NCBI GenBank assembly: GCA_015067935.1
Contig: SVLL01000019.1
Location: forward strand, 1-32,249
From: Oscillospiraceae bacterium
GTDB lineage: Bacteria > Bacillota > Clostridia > Oscillospirales > Oscillospiraceae
Direction of reading: 5' to 3'
Length of the DNA stretch: 32,249 nt
This document shows, piece after piece, positions 22,338 through 30,025 of this stretch; position 1 is the first letter of the stretch; each line of letters starts with the position of its first letter. Under the pieces are notes generated by a model. It worked only from the letters and a program-made list of their open reading frames with translations. It was not told the origin of the DNA and did not search any database. Position numbers and translations under genes: made by a program.

Positions 22338-23756
22338 ATGACTACTTTTATGAATCAGGACTTTTTGCTGAAGACCGAAGCGGCCAAGAAGCTCTATCAC
22401 GGGCATGCGGCAAAAATGCCCATTATTGACTATCACTGCCACATCAATCCCATGGAGATCTATGAGGACAAGCGGTATGCCACCATCACCGAGGTGTGGC
22501 TGGGCGGCGACCACTACAAGTGGCGCGCAATGCGCTCCTGCGGTGTGCCGGAATATTATATCACCGGCGATGCCACCCCTGCCGAAAAGTTCCAGAAGTG
22601 GGGTGAGGCGATGCCTATGCTGATCGGCAATCCGCTGTACCACTGGACCCATCTGGAGCTGCAGCGGTATTTTGGGATCACCGAGCCGCTGACCGGCGAA
22701 AACGCAATGGAAATTTTCGAGAAGTGCAATGCCATTCTGGCGCAGCCGGATATGTCCGTCCGGGGTATTATCCGCAAGTCCAATGTCAAGCTGATCTGCA
22801 CTACCGATGACCCCGTAGATGACCTGAGAGCCCACGAGCTGCTGGCACAAGATCCCACCGCACCTGCTGTGGTTCTGCCGGCTTTCCGTCCTGACAAGGC
22901 AATGCGTGCCGACAAGGAAACCTTCCCCACCTATGTGGATCAGCTGGAGCAGGTGGTTGGCTATGGCATCAACACCGTTGCGGATATGCGTCAGGCTCTG
23001 AATGATCGGATCGCCTATTTTGCCGACCACGGCTGCTGCGTGTCCGACCACGCACTGGATTACTGCTTCTGTGTGGAGGCCGATGAGGCAACGCTGGATA
23101 ATATTTTTGCCCGGGCAAAGTCCGGTCAGAGCATCACTTGGGATGAGCAGCTGGCTTATCACACTGCGCTTCTGCTGAGCGTTGGCAAGGAATACGCCAA
23201 GCGGGGTTGGGTGACTCAGTTCCACTTCGGCTGCCTGCGGGATAACTCCAAGACTATGTTCCGCAAGCTGGGTCCCGATACCGGTTTTGACTCTATGAAC
23301 GATGCCGCCAACGGCGTGGGTCTGAGCAAGCTGCTGAACGCATTGGAAGAAGCAGGCGCGCTGGGTAAGACCATTCTCTACTCCCTGAATCCCTGTGACA
23401 ACGGCATTATCGGCACCCTGATGGGCGCATTCCAGACTGACAGTGCTATTCCCGGCAAGATCCAGCAGGGCTCTGCCTGGTGGTTCAACGATCACAAGAT
23501 CGGTATGGAAGAGCAGATGAAGAGCCTGATGAGCTTGGGCGCGATGGGTACCTTCAACGGTATGCTCACCGACTCCCGGAGCTTCCTCAGCTACACCCGC
23601 CACGAGTATTTCCGCAGAATTATGTGTAATCTGTTCGGCCAGCTTGTGGAAGACGGCGAATATCCCGCCGATTGGGCATACTTGGGTAAGATGGTTGAGA
23701 ACATCAGCTATAACAACACCAAGACCTACTTTGGCTTTGATAAATATCTGAAGTAA
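22338..23756 (+). CDS. uxaC: Uronate isomerase
   Basis: Isomerises galacturonate to tagaturonate and glucuronate to fructuronate, the entry step of hexuronate use. The 472-residue amidohydrolase-fold protein has the family's DYHCHINPMEI near the N-terminus (metal-binding histidines), CTTDDPVDDL, VTQFHFGCLRDNS and AWWFNDHKIGMEEQM. Start at 22338 follows AAAGGAG; a TTG two codons upstream is ignored. The uxaC-last order, with its own promoter, would let glucuronate isomerisation proceed without UxaAB. It is closed by a strong terminator. Confidence 0.96.
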   Translation: MTTFMNQDFLLKTEAAKKLYHGHAAKMPIIDYHCHINPMEIYEDKRYATITEVWLGGDHYKWRAMRSCGVPEYYITGDATPAEKFQKWGEAMPMLIGNPLYHWTHLELQRYFGITEPLTGENAMEIFEKCNAILAQPDMSVRGIIRKSNVKLICTTDDPVDDLRAHELLAQDPTAPAVVLPAFRPDKAMRADKETFPTYVDQLEQVVGYGINTVADMRQALNDRIAYFADHGCCVSDHALDYCFCVEADEATLDNIFARAKSGQSITWDEQLAYHTALLLSVGKEYAKRGWVTQFHFGCLRDNSKTMFRKLGPDTGFDSMNDAANGVGLSKLLNALEEAGALGKTILYSLNPCDNGIIGTLMGAFQTDSAIPGKIQQGSAWWFNDHKIGMEEQMKSLMSLGAMGTFNGMLTDSRSFLSYTRHEYFRRIMCNLFGQLVEDGEYPADWAYLGKMVENISYNNTKTYFGFDKYLK

Positions 23757-23764
23757 ACAGCAAT

Positions 23765-23796
23765 CTCCCGGAAGCGCAGTCTTCCGGGAGTTTTTT
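23765..23796 (+). terminator. Terminator after uxaC
   Basis: 10-bp perfect stem (23765-23774 with 23781-23790), loop CGCAGT, followed by six T residues. Confidence 0.93.
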
Positions 23797-23799
23797 AGG

Positions 23800-23990
23800 A
23801 GAAAACGGATTGCCCCACCAGAAAAGCGAACGGACTCGCAATGACATATCGTTACATTGCAAATAATTATCAATTGTCAATTCCAATATGTACCGGTGGG
23901 GTGTTCCTTCCCCACCTTTTTCGCGTCACACTGTTGCGCCTTCAGCGACACACTTGACGAAAATGTACCTTCTTTTCTTCGTCGTCACAA
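23800..23990. repeat. Gene-free, repeat-like stretch between uxaC and mscS
   Basis: No credible gene. ATTGC (23809-23813) is mirrored by GCAAT (23838-23842) around GCCCCACCAG...GGACTC, resembling an intergenic repeat I recall from gut Clostridia. Next come TATCAATTGTCAATT (about 23868) and a terminator-like hairpin at 23895-23921. A 64-codon open frame from 23888 runs through these elements, has no ribosome binding site and is dismissed. Confidence 0.45.
23895..23921 (+). terminator. Second terminator-like hairpin, no gene attached
   Basis: 7-bp perfect stem GGTGGGG/CCCCACC (23895-23901 with 23910-23916), 8-nt loop, then TTTTT. It may be part of a repeat or a backup terminator for uxaC. Confidence 0.5.
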
Positions 23991-23993
23991 TGA

Positions 23994-24041
23994 AAAGCCG
24001 GCTTTCCGTCCAAAGCTATGATGCCCGGGAAAGCCGACTTT
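23994..24041 (-). terminator. Terminator of the mscS gene
   Basis: Long stem with one mismatch (23994-24007 with 24028-24041, AAAGCCGGCTTTCC-type arms) about 8 nt after the minus-strand stop. On that strand the tail is short (TTTTC). Confidence 0.6.
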
Positions 24042-24048
24042 ATACATT

Positions 24049-24855
24049 TTATTTGTCCAGATGCACATTGAGATGGGGATAGGTCATCTCGATGCCCTTT
24101 TCCTTAAAGGTTACATAGATTTGACGGGTGACTTTCTGGTGAATATCCCAGTAGTCCTCGTTCTTTGCCCAGATACGGACCACATAGCTGATGGCGTGGT
24201 CGCCATAGCCGGTGAGGGTGGCTGTGGGAGCCTTATCCGGCAGGATCCGGTCATCCTGTGCAGCCTCCAGCAGTGCGGCAATCACAAATTCCGGGTCTGC
24301 ATCGTAGGAAGCGGAAACGGGGATGTCCATACGGCGGTTGCCGCCCACGGAGTAGTTGACAATGTCAGCGGTGAGCATTGTGCTGTTGGGAATATAGACG
24401 GTCTTGTTGTCTGCGGTGATCAGGCAGGTATAGGCCATACCCACATCCTTGACAGTGCCGCTCTGTCCGTCCACTTCAATAAAATCGCCTGCGCTGAAGG
24501 GATCAGTGTACAGCAGAGTAAAGCCGCCGATGATGTTGGTCAGCATATTCTGCAGAGCCAGAGAAACTGCTAAGGTAGCGACGCTGGCCAATGCTACGAT
24601 GCCGGTTACATCAATGCCGATGGAAGAAGCCAAAATCAAACCCAGCAGAATATACAGCATAGTCTTGACAAGGGTACGGATCAGACCGTGGGCCGCCTTT
24701 TCCAGCTTGGACTTTTCCAATACCTTCTTAACGGCAGTGTTGATAATGCGGATGAGCAGCGAACCCAAAACGGCGATGATGATGACCTTGAAGATCGTGG
24801 TCAGCCAAGGGGTGTTGAGCGGCTCCAAAAAGCTAAAAAATTCGTTCCAGTTCAT
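24049..24855 (-). CDS. mscS: Small-conductance mechanosensitive channel, MscS family
   Basis: Membrane-tension-gated channel that releases solutes on hypo-osmotic shock. The 268-residue protein has the core MscS layout: spans at about 18-36, 65-84 and the pore helix at about 90-120. The pore helix is glycine/alanine-rich, with ASVATLAVSLALQNMLTNIIGG. PFSAGDFIEVDGQSGTVKDV is the conserved beta-domain entry, followed by IPNSTMLTADIVNYS. The cytoplasmic alpha/beta domain completes the protein (IEMTYPHLNVHL at the end). Strong AGGAGG before the ATG. It is a single gene with its own promoter, divergent from the response regulator. The symbol is given by family; paralogues (YnaI-, YggB-type) cannot be excluded. 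Confidence 0.93.
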   Translation of the reverse strand: MNWNEFFSFLEPLNTPWLTTIFKVIIIAVLGSLLIRIINTAVKKVLEKSKLEKAAHGLIRTLVKTMLYILLGLILASSIGIDVTGIVALASVATLAVSLALQNMLTNIIGGFTLLYTDPFSAGDFIEVDGQSGTVKDVGMAYTCLITADNKTVYIPNSTMLTADIVNYSVGGNRRMDIPVSASYDADPEFVIAALLEAAQDDRILPDKAPTATLTGYGDHAISYVVRIWAKNEDYWDIHQKVTRQIYVTFKEKGIEMTYPHLNVHLDK

Positions 24856-24887
24856 AGAAACAACCTCCTGAAAGTGTAATTATTCTC

Positions 24888-24915
24888 ATTATAACACCAA
24901 AATTCGGGAAATCAA
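24888..24915 (-). promoter_or_regulatory. Promoter of mscS
   Basis: On the minus strand, TATAAT (24888-24893), 16-bp spacer, TTGATT (24910-24915). Confidence 0.6.
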
Positions 24916-24966
24916 GGCGTATCTGAAGGGAATTTAGATTTTCCTCTTTCCTAATGGAAGAAAAAA

Positions 24967-24975
24967 TGTTATAAT
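24967..24975 (+). promoter_or_regulatory. Extended -10 promoter of the two-component operon
   Basis: TGT followed directly by TATAAT (24967-24975) is an extended -10 element. No good -35 lies 16-18 bp upstream, which fits the extended class. Confidence 0.6.
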
Positions 24976-25001
24976 AGAAACAAGAATAAGGAGGTGTGCT
25001 T

Positions 25002-25694
25002 ATGCACAGCATTTTGATTTGTGATGACCAGCCGGATATTGTCAACGCCCTGAAGATATATCTGACCCCGGAGGGGTATCGGCTTTTCGAGGCCTTCAAC
25101 GGTGCGGACGCGGTGGAAATTATCCGTAACAATGATATTCATCTGGTGCTTCTGGATATTATGATGCCCCAAATGGATGGCATTACCGCCGCCGGCAAGA
25201 TTCGGGAGATTTCCAATGTTCCCATTATTTTCCTTACCGCAAAATCCGAGACTGAGGATGTGGTGGAGGGACTCAATGCAGGGGCAGATGATTACATCAC
25301 CAAACCCTTTGCACCGGTGGAGGTACTGGCCCGTGTACGCAGCCATCTGCGCCGCTATGCTGAGCTGGGCGCGCATACTGCTAACGGCAGTGAACTGACG
25401 CTGGGCGGTATTACTTTAAACGATCTGACGAAGACCGTAATGGTGGATGGGGAAACAGTTTCCCTCACACCCACGGAGTATAGTATTCTCCGCCTGCTGA
25501 TGACCCATCCCGGACAGGTTTATTCCACTCAGGCCCTCTATGAAGCGGTGTGGCAGGAAACTGCCATCGGCAGTGAGGGCGCTGTGGCGGTGCATATCCG
25601 GCATTTGCGGGAAAAAATCGAGATCAATCCCTCGGAGCCCCGCTACCTGAAGGTGGTGTGGGGTCAGGGCTATAAGATGGAGGGAACAAGCTGA
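25002..25694 (+). CDS. OmpR/PhoB-type response regulator
   Basis: DNA-binding regulator of a two-component system. The 230-residue protein has a receiver domain at about 1-115: acidic pair ICDDQPD, phospho-acceptor Asp52 in LLDIMMPQMDG, Thr79 in FLTAKS and Lys101 in YITKPF. A winged-helix output domain at about 130-228 carries SLTPTEYSILRLLMTHPGQV and HIRHLREKIEINP...GQGYK. Start at 25002 is chosen because AAGGAGG sits six to seven bases upstream; an in-frame GTG at 24996 lies within that ribosome binding site. It overlaps the kinase gene by one base (TGATG). Targets are unknown. Confidence 0.95.
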   Translation: MHSILICDDQPDIVNALKIYLTPEGYRLFEAFNGADAVEIIRNNDIHLVLLDIMMPQMDGITAAGKIREISNVPIIFLTAKSETEDVVEGLNAGADDYITKPFAPVEVLARVRSHLRRYAELGAHTANGSELTLGGITLNDLTKTVMVDGETVSLTPTEYSILRLLMTHPGQVYSTQALYEAVWQETAIGSEGAVAVHIRHLREKIEINPSEPRYLKVVWGQGYKMEGTS

Positions 25695-27739
25695 TGAAGC
25701 ATACCGTTGCAACAAAATTCCTTGCCTTTTTTCTGGCAGCCTGTGCTCTGTCTGCAGCATTGATTTGCGGCGGTTATGCTTTGCTGTTGGACCAATACGG
25801 TCTGTACGACAGCACTCCGGAAGAAAAAATGGAGCAGTGGTATTGGGCGGTAGGTGAGCCGGTTGCATGGCGTGCGGCCGCCAAACGAACCTCTCAGATT
25901 CTGGGTGGCTGTTCCGACGGCCTTTCTGAGCAGCTTTACGGTTTCCTGCCTAATCTGAACAAGGAATACTACTATGTAACCATCCAGCAGGATGGGGTGG
26001 TGATTCCTTTGGAGGGCGAACCCATCCAGGGCGGTTATACCTTTGAGTATGCGGTCAAGCCCCGATATGCCCAAATGGTGCGGTTTTATCCCTATAATCC
26101 CAATCCTACCACAGATCCGACTACGGATGAAGATGTGGATACGCCTCCGGATACACAACCGGAGGAGCCGGAGAAGGAACCGGATTACGATGAGCGCGTG
26201 GACATTCTGGAAGATGGCCAGCAGCTGATTTATGAAGTCAAATATCTGACAGACAGCCCCACCTACACAGTTTCCGTTACCATGGCTCCTGAGGCACTGC
26301 AGGAGACCTTCCACGCCAATATGATCGCGATTTTTCCCTATCGAAATACGGTGATCTGGGGAATGGTATTGTCACTGGTCGTTGTGGCAGCAGCGGTAGT
26401 GGGCTTGATCTGTGCCGCCGGCCGCAGCCGGGACGGCAGTATTTGCCCCGGCGGTCTGAACCGCCTGCCGCTGGATCTGTATGTTGCAGGCGCAGGCAGT
26501 TTGAGCTATCTCTTCGGACACCAGATGTGGCTGATTTATGTGGGTAATAATACCCTGAATTTCCTACAGGCAAGTCTGCTGGTTATGCTGGGTATTTTAA
26601 TCGGTTTGCTGATCGTTGCAGTGATTTTTGCCCTTGCCGCTCAGATCAAGGCCGGGAACGGCTATTGGTGGAAACATTCCGTACTGGGCCATATTGCAAA
26701 AGGCTGTGGCATTTTGCTGAAGAAAATGCCCATCATCGGACAATGGCTGTTGATTATCGGACTACTGCTGATTGCGGCACTGGTATCTTTCCTGCTGTCC
26801 GTCGCCAATAACTGGCACTGGGTATGGCTGACGGCCTTTGTGATTAGCGCGCTGGGAAGCCTTGCGGTGCTGGGCTATGGCGGTTGGAGCTTTGCGACTA
26901 TTGTTACCGGTGCCCGTCGGATGGCCGGCGGCGAACTGGATTACAAGATTCCTACGAATCAACTTCGGGGCAGTTTCCGGGATTGTGCTCAGCAGCTGAA
27001 CGCTTTGTCTGAGACTACCATTCAGGCAGTGCAAAGTCAGGTGCGTTCCGAACGGATGAAGACAGAGCTGATTACCAATGTCTCCCACGACATTAAGACA
27101 CCGCTGACATCCATTGTGAATTTTGTGGATCTGCTTAGCAGACCCCACACCCAGGAGGCGGATAAGCAATATCTGGAGGTGCTGTCCAGGCAATCCAATC
27201 AGCTGAAAAAGCTGATCGAGGATCTGATAGAGCTGAGCAAGGCCAGCAGCGGTAATCTGCAAGCGCATATTGTGGAGCTGGATCTGACCGAGGCGGTCAA
27301 TCAGGCGTTGGGTGAATTTGGTGACAAGCTGGAAAAGGCAAAGCTGACACCAGTGTTCAACCGCCCGGAGGAGCGGCCCCTTGTAGCTGCAGACGGCCGG
27401 ATGACCTGGCGGGTACTGTCCAATCTTTTGAGCAACGCAGTGAAATATGCCACCCCCGGCACCCGGGTGTATGTGGAGCTGGACCGGGTGGAGGATCAGG
27501 TACAGCTGTCCATCAAAAATGTATCCAAGGAAGAACTGCGGCTGTCGGCAGATGAGCTGCTGGAGCGGTTTGTCCGGGGCGATGCTTCCCGTAATCGGGA
27601 GGGCAGCGGTCTGGGCCTCAACATTGCCAAGAGCCTGATGGAGGTGCAGCACGGTTCCCTGCGGCTGACCCTGGACGGTGATTTGTTTAAGGTGACACTT
27701 ACCTTCCCGACAACCACCCCTCCGATGGAGAATATATAG
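25694..27739 (+). CDS. Multi-span sensor histidine kinase
   Basis: A 681-residue membrane kinase co-translated with the response regulator. TM1 is at about 8-31. A long external segment (about 32-217) follows, with an acid/proline/threonine-rich stretch (PTTDPTTDEDVDTPPDTQPE). Several more spans lie between about 218 and 400. The HisKA domain carries the phospho-acceptor His465 in NVSHDIKTPLTSIVNFVDLL. The ATP-binding domain has LSNLLSNAVKYA (N box) and GSGLGLNIAKSLM (G2 box). The number of spans between external domain and dimerisation domain is higher than in the ordinary two-span kinases, giving a membrane-embedded middle section. I do not recognise the external domain, so the signal is unknown. 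Confidence 0.92.
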   Translation: MKHTVATKFLAFFLAACALSAALICGGYALLLDQYGLYDSTPEEKMEQWYWAVGEPVAWRAAAKRTSQILGGCSDGLSEQLYGFLPNLNKEYYYVTIQQDGVVIPLEGEPIQGGYTFEYAVKPRYAQMVRFYPYNPNPTTDPTTDEDVDTPPDTQPEEPEKEPDYDERVDILEDGQQLIYEVKYLTDSPTYTVSVTMAPEALQETFHANMIAIFPYRNTVIWGMVLSLVVVAAAVVGLICAAGRSRDGSICPGGLNRLPLDLYVAGAGSLSYLFGHQMWLIYVGNNTLNFLQASLLVMLGILIGLLIVAVIFALAAQIKAGNGYWWKHSVLGHIAKGCGILLKKMPIIGQWLLIIGLLLIAALVSFLLSVANNWHWVWLTAFVISALGSLAVLGYGGWSFATIVTGARRMAGGELDYKIPTNQLRGSFRDCAQQLNALSETTIQAVQSQVRSERMKTELITNVSHDIKTPLTSIVNFVDLLSRPHTQEADKQYLEVLSRQSNQLKKLIEDLIELSKASSGNLQAHIVELDLTEAVNQALGEFGDKLEKAKLTPVFNRPEERPLVAADGRMTWRVLSNLLSNAVKYATPGTRVYVELDRVEDQVQLSIKNVSKEELRLSADELLERFVRGDASRNREGSGLGLNIAKSLMEVQHGSLRLTLDGDLFKVTLTFPTTTPPMENI

Positions 27740-27766
27740 GGACCATCGGGGACACCGGTCCCTACA
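27739..27766. repeat. 28-bp dispersed repeat, copy 1
   Basis: GGGACC (27739-27744) and GGTCCC form a 6-bp palindrome around a GC-rich loop, followed by TACA. It matches the sequence at 28185-28212 at 26 of 28 positions by eye. It overlaps the last base of the kinase stop codon. Confidence 0.7.
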
Positions 27767-27816
27767 CCGCAAAACGCCACAGTTTCCCAATTTGTAATAA
27801 GAAAAAGGAGTATATC

Positions 27817-28140
27817 ATGCTCGGATTATTTACAAAAAAAGAAATGGATGTTCACGCAGCAAAGGCCTTTTGGTCTTGGTTTGCTGAAAAAGAGGAGTGG
27901 ATCGTCAGCACCATCAAGACCAACGGTATGGATGTCGTTTGGGCGGTGGATGCGCAGATCAAGCCTGTTTTCCCGTATTTTAAAAAGGAATTGGAATTTC
28001 AGCTGGGATTCAATAATGGGAAAGGCGAATTTTTCTTCTTCCATCTCGGTAACAAAAATCTGATGCGGGATGGGGTGCTTTTTGCAGATATGATGCCGAA
28101 TGATTTGGCAGAGCGTTGGAAATTTATAATCGAAGAATAG
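27817..28140 (+). CDS. Small protein of unknown function (107 aa)
   Basis: AAGGAG lies seven bases before the ATG and a strong hairpin follows the stop, so I take it as real. The product is soluble and notably rich in aromatics: FWSWFAEKEEWI near the N-terminus, PVFPYFKKELEFQLGF in the middle and EFFFFHLGNKNLMRDG after. No membrane span or signal peptide. I recognise no named domain; the charged and aromatic pattern fits a small globular protein. It is bracketed by two nearly identical 28-bp repeats and lies between a histidine kinase gene and a minus-strand acetyltransferase gene. Confidence 0.7.
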   Translation: MLGLFTKKEMDVHAAKAFWSWFAEKEEWIVSTIKTNGMDVVWAVDAQIKPVFPYFKKELEFQLGFNNGKGEFFFFHLGNKNLMRDGVLFADMMPNDLAERWKFIIEE

Positions 28141-28143
28141 AGG

Positions 28144-28173
28144 CATCCCCGGCAGAGTGATCTGCCGGGGATG
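28144..28173 (+). terminator. Terminator-like hairpin after the 107-aa gene
   Basis: 13-bp perfect stem (28144-28156 with 28161-28173) and GTGA loop, only 3 nt after the stop; the following T-tract is poor. Confidence 0.65.
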
Positions 28174-28184
28174 TTGCTGTTAAG

Positions 28185-28212
28185 AGGACCGTCGGGGACA
28201 CCGGTCCCTACA
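28185..28212. repeat. 28-bp dispersed repeat, copy 2
   Basis: Same orientation as copy 1 at 27739-27766, with two mismatches; contains GGACC/GGTCC arms. It lies just before the stop of the minus-strand acetyltransferase gene. Confidence 0.7.
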
Positions 28213-28220
28213 TAATAATA

Positions 28221-28709
28221 TTATCGGTAGCGGAAGGTGACCGCGGAACGGAGAAAGGAGCCGTCGATTTCCTTGGCATAGTCCAAAACCTGCGTGAAAC
28301 CGCATTTTTTGTGGATGGATAGGGAAGGGACATTTTTCTTGCTCACATGGGAGTAGATCCGCTGGGGGTACGCCTCCAATACCGCCCGGATGAGCTTTTC
28401 GGCATGGCCCCTGCGCCGATGGTCAGGGGCGGTTTCCAAGCCCTCCAACAGCAATCCGTCGTCGTAGGGCTCCAGCCGCAGGGCACTTTTGTAAACCCCA
28501 TCCTCTTGCCAAATGGCGTAGACCGCACCTTTTACAGGGAAAAAAACCTCTTGCAGATACTGATAGAAGTCCTCCTCCGCCCGATGCAGCTGCTGTCCCT
28601 CGGAAAGCTCCGGCCAAAAAAACGCGCCGTTTTCCCGGTTGCCTTCTTCATAGACGGTCATCAATTTCCTAAAATCCAGCTTGCGCAGGCTGTCTGCAAG
28701 ATAAAGCAT
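28221..28709 (-). CDS. GNAT family N-acetyltransferase
   Basis: A 162-residue acetyltransferase. The core motif A is TAPDHRRRGHAEKLIRAVLE (R-x-x-G-x-A), with YSHVSKKNVPSLSIHKKCGF the usual motif B end. The N-terminal half (LADSLRKLDFRKLMTVYEEG) is less typical. Start at 28709 follows AGAAGGA; the frame stays open to 28796, but that stretch contains DnaA-box-like sequence and no ribosome binding site. The substrate is unknown. It stands alone, with a candidate regulatory cluster directly upstream. Confidence 0.8.
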   Translation of the reverse strand: MLYLADSLRKLDFRKLMTVYEEGNRENGAFFWPELSEGQQLHRAEEDFYQYLQEVFFPVKGAVYAIWQEDGVYKSALRLEPYDDGLLLEGLETAPDHRRRGHAEKLIRAVLEAYPQRIYSHVSKKNVPSLSIHKKCGFTQVLDYAKEIDGSFLRSAVTFRYR

Positions 28710-28741
28710 TTCCTTTTCCTTCTTTCGTCCCTGTGCATCAA

Positions 28742-28799
28742 AAATTGCAGAAAGTTTTGTATATAATCTGTGAATAAAGTTTCCATAACACTGCAATTT
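28742..28799. repeat. 9-bp inverted repeat upstream of the GNAT gene
   Basis: AAATTGCAG (28742-28750) and its exact complement CTGCAATTT (28791-28799), 40 bp apart, frame an AT-rich segment with TATATA-type -10 sequence and one DnaA-box-like site. Confidence 0.45.
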
Positions 28800-28957
28800 G
28801 GAGCTTCATCCAATAATTATTCACAGTTTCCACAACTTTTTCCACAGGACAAAAATCGTTTTTTGTATTGTCGAAAGGGGTCGAATCGTGGGATTTCCAA
28901 TAAATTTGTCACAATTTTTACCCTTTTGTGAATGATTATACAAAAACTTTATTCACA
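28769..28957. promoter_or_regulatory. Cluster of DnaA-box-like sequences in an AT-rich gap
   Basis: Against the relaxed consensus TTATNCACA, exact matches occur at 28769-28777 (-), 28817-28825 (+) and 28949-28957 (+). One-mismatch matches lie at 28838-28846 (+, TTTTCCACA) and 28927-28935 (-, TCATTCACA); 28826-28834 and 28905-28913 (+) have two mismatches. The region contains no gene. It could be a DnaA-controlled regulatory or titration site, or less likely an origin. Confidence 0.5.
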
Positions 28958-28972
28958 TATCCAATTTTCTGA

Positions 28973-29006
28973 AAAATGCAGGAGGCCGGGGAGCCTCCTG
29001 CATTTT
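28973..29006 (-). terminator. Terminator of the polA-rimI-tsaD operon
   Basis: 14-bp perfect stem (28973-28986 with 28993-29006, loop CGGGGA) directly after the tsaD stop; on the minus strand the stem's outer end supplies TTTT. Confidence 0.85.
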
Positions 29007-29008
29007 GC

Positions 29009-30025
29009 TCAGATTTGCTCGCCTAAGATGGACTTAGTGGCGTAGGCGTTCAGGTGCATATCTGCCACATTGCCGGATTGATACTCATAATAGGCTTGCG
29101 CGCCGATCATTGCCGCATTGTCACCGCAAAGACTCAGGGGAGGCATATAGACCGTTGCTCCCAATTTCTCCATTGCCGCCAGTAAATCCGCCCGAATACG
29201 GGAATTTGCCGCCACACCGCCTGCAATTGCCACATTTTTCAGACCGGTTTCCTCCACCGCACGCACTACCCGGGGTACAAGTGTATCGGAAACAGCGGCA
29301 GAAAAAGAGGCGCAAAGACCGGGAATATCCAGCATTTCACCCACCTGCTCAGCATGATGTATCAGATTCAGTGCGGCAGTCTTCAAGCCGGAAAAGCTCA
29401 TATCATAGGGGTTTGCACCGGGCTTGCTCCGGGGAAGGGGGTAACGGGTATCATCCCCGTTTTTTGCGGTTTTATCCAGCGCGGCACCGCCGGGGTAGGG
29501 CATCCCCAGCACCCGGGCGACCTTATCAAAGCATTCACCGGCCGCATCATCCAGCGTAGTGCCCAGAATCCGCATCTGAGTATAATCTGTGATTTCCGCA
29601 ATCATCGTATGACCGCCGGAGACCACAAGGCACAAAAATGGCGGCTTCAGGTCGGGATATGCAATGTAATTTGCCGCAATATGTCCCCGGATATGATGCA
29701 CCGGGATCAGGGGCTTGTCCAGTGCCAAAGCCGCGGCCTTGGCGAAATTCACACCCACAAGCACCGCACCGATCAGGCCCGGTGCGTATGTCACCGCGAT
29801 GGCATCGATATCCTTGCGTGCCAGACCGGTTTGCTGCAATGCCTGATCGGCAAGGGCGTAAATGGCCTCAATATGCTTCCGGGAGGCAATTTCCGGCACC
29901 ACGCCGCCGTAGATGCGGTGCAGCTCCACTTGAGATGCGATGCAATCACAGAGGACTTCCCGTCCGTCCCGGACGATGGCCACAGCGGTCTCATCGCAGG
30001 AGGATTCTACTGCGAGAATGTTCAA
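29009..30025 (-). CDS. tsaD: tRNA threonylcarbamoyladenosine synthase subunit TsaD
   Basis: Transfers the threonylcarbamoyl group to A37 of ANN-decoding tRNAs, with TsaB and TsaE (not in window). The 338-residue protein begins MNILAVESSCDETAVAIV. The metal-binding pair is HIRGH in PVHHIRGHIAANY, and SGGHTM, GECFDKVARVLGMPYPGG, SFSGLKTA and AGGVAANSRIR follow in family order. The start codon is TTG (30025-30023), supported by AAGGAG eight bases upstream and by the conserved N-terminus. The TTGA overlaps the rimI stop by 4 nt, indicating coupling. Family assignment is secure. Confidence 0.96.
   Translation of the reverse strand: MNILAVESSCDETAVAIVRDGREVLCDCIASQVELHRIYGGVVPEIASRKHIEAIYALADQALQQTGLARKDIDAIAVTYAPGLIGAVLVGVNFAKAAALALDKPLIPVHHIRGHIAANYIAYPDLKPPFLCLVVSGGHTMIAEITDYTQMRILGTTLDDAAGECFDKVARVLGMPYPGGAALDKTAKNGDDTRYPLPRSKPGANPYDMSFSGLKTAALNLIHHAEQVGEMLDIPGLCASFSAAVSDTLVPRVVRAVEETGLKNVAIAGGVAANSRIRADLLAAMEKLGATVYMPPLSLCGDNAAMIGAQAYYEYQSGNVADMHLNAYATKSILGEQI

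Noticed and set aside
23888..24082. 64-codon open frame between uxaC and mscS
   Set aside because: It runs through two terminator-like hairpins and repeat-like DNA, and lacks a ribosome binding site.
28740..28960. Chromosomal replication origin
   Set aside because: DnaA-box-like sites are present, but dnaA/dnaN/rpmH are absent and flanking genes converge on the site. It is kept as a DnaA-box cluster only.
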